Assembly (NCBI GenBank): GCA_963575745.1 | Contig: CAUYUJ010020672.1 | Span: 25,001 to 71,748 of the forward strand | Direction: 5' to 3' | Source: Prorocentrum cordatum | Lineage: Eukaryota > Sar > Dinophyceae > Prorocentrales > Prorocentraceae | Length of the DNA: 46,748 bases | In this document: one piece after another, positions 41,737-46,748 of the stretch | Position numbering within the stretch: position 1 is the first letter of the stretch | How the letters are laid out: each line of letters starts with the position of its first letter | Notes under the pieces: generated by a model | What the model saw: only the letters and a program-made list of their open reading frames with translations | Databases searched by the model: none | What the model was told of the DNA's origin: nothing | Translations under genes and position numbers: made by a program

Positions 41737-43242
41737 GGGGCACCTGCCGTTGTCCGTTCACTGTGCGATCTTCTGTACCTGCTTTCTAAGATCAGAACTG
41801 TCTCGGACCACCTAGGCTGGTCGGCGAAGGAGACGCAATCAGACAGGGCACGGGGCAAGAAGAATATTACCACTCCTGCAAGCATCCAAGGACAACAAAC
41901 AACCGATCCTTGGACCAAGTGCGGGAGATGCGGATGGAAAACAATGTTGGAGAGCAACCAATGTATATGCCAAGGATGCGGGGCATGGGTCAGTCTTTCC
42001 CAGCCAACCAGCAAGGCCCCGAAGTCCGCGCAGTCATCTTTGGTAGGCACTGTGGTCGAAGGTCGCACCACGGGCGAAGCCAAACACGTGGAGCTCTCCG
42101 GCGCGGGCGAGGCGGCTCTCAAAGTTGCAGTGGAACGCGCAGTGAAACCAGTTTTAGAGCAGCATTCGGCTGAGGCGAAGAAGCTTTCGCCTTTCGCCTC
42201 AGGCCGCAACAGCAAGTTCGAGTGCAGACGAAGCTTTGCGGCGCGCCGCTGGGGCATGTCGAGACGCGAACACCAAACACGACCAGACCGTGGCTCGAGA
42301 CCTGTGGCGCCGTGGCAGCTCAGCCAACGCCGAGGCACGAGAGCAGCATCTTTGACTCCAGCGGAAGCCGAGCCTGCCCGGAGGCATGCCGCGGACGCGC
42401 CGGCTCGCGAGGTCGGCGGCGGCACCGCCGACAAGCCCGAGCAGGTCGACCTCGGCAGCGAGGAGGAGACCATCCCAAGAAGCCGACCTCTGTACACCGA
42501 CGCTTTTTCCGGCCCCGCACTGAGATGCGCACAGGAAGGCGGATCTTGGTGTATACGGATCCTGGTGTGTGCATGTGTTGATGCTTTTCCCCCGGGAAGT
42601 GGGAAACAATTAAACACCACACCACCCCGACGTCGTCCCCGACCCTCAAGAAGCCGTGGGATTGAAGCGAAACCCGCCACTGGTGATGTATATGTTCCAC
42701 TTTCCGACATCGAACTTCAGTGGGACGAGACTTTCGTCACTACGCTGCGCAGCATGGAGTGCGGGCAGAGCGGGCTCGACAAGTTGGCCAACGTCGAGAG
42801 CGAGCTGAAGCAGGCAAGGCAGACCTCGGCCATCCGATCGCCGGAGATCGCGAAGGGGAAGGCCGAGACGATGGCCACTCGGGAGAATGCGAAGGCGCAC
42901 GTGGCGAAGAAGAGGCGCACCGACGCGGACGGCGAGAAGGGCGACGATGCAGCTGGCGGTGGCGGAGGCAACGGCGAGGAGGCTGCAGCGCCGGCTTCGC
43001 CATCCAGGCTCACGCCAGAGGGCATCGTCAACGAGGCGGCGCGCGCCTCCGCGGCCAGGCTCGCGGCGGCAGCGGCGGCGGCAGCGGCGGCACCACGGGC
43101 AGGGGCGGGTGCTAGAGCGCCGTCGATGCGCGGCGGGAGCGCCGCCGACGTGAGGCGACGAGGCTCGCCGCGCCGAGGCATCATCGCAGAGCCAGGCTCT
43201 GGGTGCCGAAGCGTCGCCAGCCACAGCTGCTGCCACTCAGTC
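41737..43242 (+). pseudogene. LINE-like N-terminal region: zinc ribbon and coiled coil
   Basis: The frame is open from 41737 with no Met until 41944, which falls inside the ribbon WTKCGRCGWKTMLESNQCIC followed by QGCGAW. The true start therefore lies upstream or was lost. The ribbon has the same W-T-x-C-x2-C...C-x2-C-x2-W layout as the other LINE. A helix-rich stretch follows (LRSMECGQSGLDKLANVESE and on), then basic AKKRRTDADGEKGD, an Ala-rich run and a basic tail. The frame stops at 43243, but coding resemblance continues from about 43190 in another frame (QALGAEASPATAAATQSECE), so a frameshift lies there. Confidence 0.55.
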
Positions 43243-43249
43243 TGAATGC

Positions 43250-44100
43250 GAACTTTATCGATCATTCCTTGCTAGTGTCACGGCTTTGGGGGCACAGAAA
43301 TGGCATTACTTGCGCATGCAGCCCGGCGGCAGTACTATCAAAACATGGGGATCGTGGAATCACATGTGCGAGCGCTTACTCGAGATGAGATGGCGCGTAA
43401 AAGGTAATAGTATATGTGCGCAATGTTCCGACAACTGTGTCCGACAGCGTGGGTGTAGAAGTGGAGTTGCTGGTATGCCCAGTCGAACGAACGAGGGCAA
43501 CTCGCTCTGGACATGGGCATAGACATATTCATATTCAGATGTTCACTGGTGGGGAAAAGAACTACCTCACCATTGTGCTAACAGTACTGAGCAGCTGGAT
43601 GACTTCATGCCCGTCGTCATTCATAAACAAGGCTTCGCTTCTATAGCCGTCTTGTTCTACGGCTTCGCAGGGCCTCCGTGGTGACAACAGTCGGAGGCAT
43701 GCACGTCTGGGCTCGTTCATGAGGGCCCTACAACTGCTAAGGATGGTGGAAGAGGATTTGAACATCTGCGTCGACGAGCTTCAGCGGTCTGTAGTCCTCG
43801 AATAGGTGCATAGACATGTCATCAAAGCACTGGTGCAATTCACGAGCGTTGGTGGCGATGGGGATTCTCACGTTGACTGTGTAGTGGTCAGCTCTACATG
43901 TTTACCGTGCAGCACAGAGGTGGCAGCAACCCAGGACGTACCATGGGATCCGCATTGTGGTCTAACGATCACGCTGAACATTCAGGGCGTCAGATCATTG
44001 CTCGCACGATGCATTCAGCGCCACGCCTGCTGCAGCTTTCTCGTCCGTCGCACCCAACAAGTTCTGACAATAAACATAACATCTTGTAATGAGTTTTTCT
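43250..44100 (+). pseudogene. LINE-like EEP endonuclease remnant
   Basis: Recognisable pieces, in more than one frame: WHYLRMQPGGSTIKTWGSWN (43296), ICAQCSDNCVRQRGCRSGVA then GMP (43410), IAVLFYGFAGPP (43645), RLGSFMRALQLLRMVEEDLN then ICVDEL (43705), and SHVDCVVVSSTCLP (43870) ending PWDPHCGLTITLN (43940). In this domain class the middle piece normally reads GDxN; here it is EDLN. The SHVD and PH landmarks survive. Stops and frame changes rule out function. Confidence 0.5.
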
Positions 44101-44289
44101 TACCTTCTTCAGAGCCGTCCGAGTCCTGGGGAGGGAGAGGGTGTGGAGCACGGTAGTGTACAACCCCCATGTACAGCCCCATCCCTTCCGAGCTCGGCGG
44201 CTTCGAAAAGGATGCTTGATACTTAAAAAAATATTCCGATGGCTTCGACGAGGAAGAAGATCCTCGGGCCGCTAATAATTGTTTTCGCA

Positions 44290-44940
44290 CCGTGGCGTTC
44301 TGGATCGACACGCCAGAATTTTCGCCAGGAACAATGTGCAAATCGCAACGTTTTGAGTTGAGCCACGTGTCGCGCGCAAAAAATGCCCAAACGGAATATC
44401 AAATTCGGCAGGCGTTTCGCCATGAGTTGGACAACGGTTCGATGGAACGTCGGGGCGACCCTGGCGAGTACACCACCCTGGCCCCTCAGGGAGGTGCCGT
44501 CGCGGATGGTTCATCCGACTCGCCTGCGCTTGTTGCTGTTGCTGCTGCTGCTCTTTTCTCCCCCCTCCTCTTCGACTGCTCCGCGCCCACTTTGGCGCTC
44601 AAGCATTTGAACCAACTCGGCTGGACGACACGCTCTCATTCTGATGTGTGGCCTGCAACTCGCGGGCCTGTGGCCTGCGTTGCAGCGGGACCGCGCGTCC
44701 TTCACTACGCGTCGTGGGCGGCAGCTGCCGAATGTCGCTGCACCAACGCGCTCCCGATCCACAGGACCTCATCAAAAGATTGGAGCGGTACATCAGGCAT
44801 ATCGCACTCGTGACCAACCTGACCAACCTCTTCGGGATGCCCGCGCGTCCTGGTGGGCGCGCATGCATTCATTCGTGAAACGAGTCGAACAACATCGGGA
44901 AAACAAAGGCGAAACGGTACAATCCATATTCAGCATATGA
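44290..44940 (+). pseudogene. Possible pre-RT remnant
   Basis: The segments DPQDLIKRLERYIRHIALVT and ARASWWARMHSFVKRVEQHR (in different frames, about 44750-44900) have the helical, Trp/Arg-rich character of the region between endonuclease and RT in these elements. The upstream part of the frame (44292-44640) is not recognised. This is a position-based guess. Confidence 0.3.
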
Positions 44941-44944
44941 ACGG

Positions 44945-45900
44945 GAGCACCAAGGAGCTTGTGTACGCTGCCCCAACAGGTATTCATGATTTGCTTCCTC
45001 CGAGCAACGGTGTTCGGACGTAGTGTTTTGCGAAGCTGTCGTGTTCAGATCAGTGATCGTTGGTTCAATTCACGGGTTTGCGCGGGATCGTAGATCGTGG
45101 GGCCAGGCATGGACGTGCGAAAGCCACCCGGCAATTCTTTTGATAATTCCAAGATTGGATGGGATGCTCGAATGCACCCCGCATGGTGCACGAGAGCAGC
45201 AACTAGAATCCAATGGAGGCATGCGAGCCTTTTTCGTTGAGGGCAGAAGCGCATTCACCCTGTGGAGAGACACGTACGCACGGACGCGGACACGGCCTGG
45301 GCCATGCACCGCGCGGGCGCTGCAGGGTGGGGCCGAAACGCCCAAAATGCAAGACGTGGTGAAACTCCGGCCGGCCTGGGCTCTCAGAAGTGGGGGGCGG
45401 GTCCGGAAAAATCGGGGTCGACGTCCGGAATCGGAAAGGAAAAGGAAGGACAGGATAATTGACAACTGGCATCGACTATGGCATCCAGCTTCCCTCGCAG
45501 CGAACGCGCACTCCGATGCGAAGTCCGCGGTCCGCAAGCCGGCGCAGGCGGAACCGCCGGAGCCACTGGCAATTGGCGATCTGCGTCGCGCCTCGGCTCG
45601 CGCGAGGCCGGGGGCAGGCTGAGGTTGCGGCCGGCCGTCCCCGATTGATTCCAGACGGCCCCCTGATGCTGGATTGGAGCAGCTATGTCAACGACATGTA
45701 TATGCGTATAAACGCATAAAACCATAGCGCGCGCTGCGCGCGCGCTCAGGTTCTCGCCCGGGGCCTTCGCGAATTCGCTGCCCCACTGAAGTAATGGGCC
45801 ACGGTCCACGCGTGCCAGTCTGCATTCCGAACGGCGTCCGCTAAGAGGGCCATTTTTCATCCTGAATCGGCCTCCGACGGGCCCCGGCGACTGGAACCAA
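44945..45900. other. No gene recognised; GC palindrome
   Basis: A short perfect GC palindrome-like run, GCGCGCGCTGCGCGCGCGC, is at 45727-45745. The plus frame at 45023-45622 has mixed composition but no known domain, so I do not call it. Confidence 0.35.
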
Positions 45901-45902
45901 CG

Positions 45903-46220
45903 CCCCCCCCCCCCCCCCCCGAAACCCAAGATCCCAAGAAGACGGCCTGCCCCCGCCAAGGCCGTCTTTGCGCTGCCGCGGGGCGTTCTTGCAACTTCGG
46001 CGCAACGCAGCGGGGCCCGTGGAAGGGGGGGGGGGGGGCAAGGGGGCGGAAGTGGAAGGGGTGGGGGGGGGGCGTGGGGGGGGAGGGGGGGGAGGGAAAG
46101 GACAGGGAGGGAGGCGGAACGGGAGGGGAGGAAGGGAGGAAGGGGATAGAGAAAGGGGGCGCGGAGGAGGAAGCAGGGTGAGTGGGGGAGGAAGAGGAGG
46201 GAAGGGACGGAAGGAGGGAG
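45903..46220. repeat. Poly-C run and G-rich stretch
   Basis: A C-run at about 45903-45920, then G-rich sequence with several runs of eight or more G from 46027 to about 46215. Such runs could form quadruplexes and are also error-prone in assemblies. Confidence 0.75.
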
Positions 46221-46326
46221 GAGAAGGATCCCGCATTTTGGATGTGCTTCCGGCACCGACGTTCACTGCGAGATGCAACGACTCATGCCGCTCACACTTG
46301 CACCAATCTGGCCTGAGGCCGCCGAG

Positions 46327-46748
<422 letters not shown>

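Larger units (their letters stand above)
41737..44940 (+). mobile_element. Second decayed LINE-like coding region (plus strand)
   Basis: Read left to right it shows a zinc ribbon, a charged coiled-coil region, an EEP-type endonuclease remnant and a probable pre-RT segment, with frame changes and stops between them. This is the usual N-terminal order of dinoflagellate LINE polyproteins. It differs in sequence from the LINE at 27100-34051. No RT follows; recognisable coding ends near 44940. I see no target duplication and cannot set exact ends. Confidence 0.55.

Noticed and set aside
44581-44603. CCGCGCCCACTTTGGCGCTC resembling a spliced leader
   Set aside because: It needs two insertions and several changes and lies in the middle of a decayed coding region.

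Overview
The window looks like nuclear DNA of a dinoflagellate, a core and probably photosynthetic lineage; I cannot name the species. The main evidence is an almost exact genomic copy of the dinoflagellate spliced-leader sequence, ending TTTTGGCTCAAG, just upstream of the one convincing gene (14033-14053, and again at 21557-21577). Supporting evidence is a secreted-type protein with a GDPH (von Willebrand D-like) module, decayed LINE polyproteins of the kind common in these genomes (zinc ribbon, AP-endonuclease-like, RT, RNase H), GC-rich gene-poor sequence, and very long trinucleotide tracts. I see no bacterial-style genes, rRNA, tRNA or CRISPR array.

Layout. 1-8826 is gene-free: several small inverted-repeat elements, one nested inside another, pyrimidine (CTC)n tracts, an AT-rich pocket and arrays of a short CAAGATGGC-type unit. 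8827-23900 holds two nearly identical tandem units of about 7.5 kb. Each unit carries, on the minus strand, a relict spliced leader, a short 5' leader and an intronless gene for a 749-residue protein: signal-like start, propeller-like repeats, Pro/Thr/Ala linker, GDPH domain. The first copy is open; the second has a one-base deletion. Units are bordered by arrays built on TACGTAG or TACGCAGTG. 24000-26900 is repeat DNA. About 27100-34051 is one decayed minus-strand LINE, split inside its RT by a 1277-bp TA-flanked inverted-repeat element (29622-30898). 34070-41700 is gene-free, with (GGA)n and other simple tracts and three copies of a 131-134 bp inverted-repeat element with 4-bp target duplications. 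About 41737-44940 is a second, plus-strand, decayed LINE-like coding region. The window ends in a long (TAG)n tract.

How it fits together. The gene seems to have entered this locus by reverse transcription of a mature trans-spliced mRNA, which explains the fossil leader and the absence of visible introns, and was later duplicated in tandem between minisatellite arrays. The rest records mobile DNA: two LINEs able in principle to have supplied reverse transcriptase, and at least five non-autonomous inverted-repeat families whose flanks show 2-, 4-, 5- and 8-bp target duplications.
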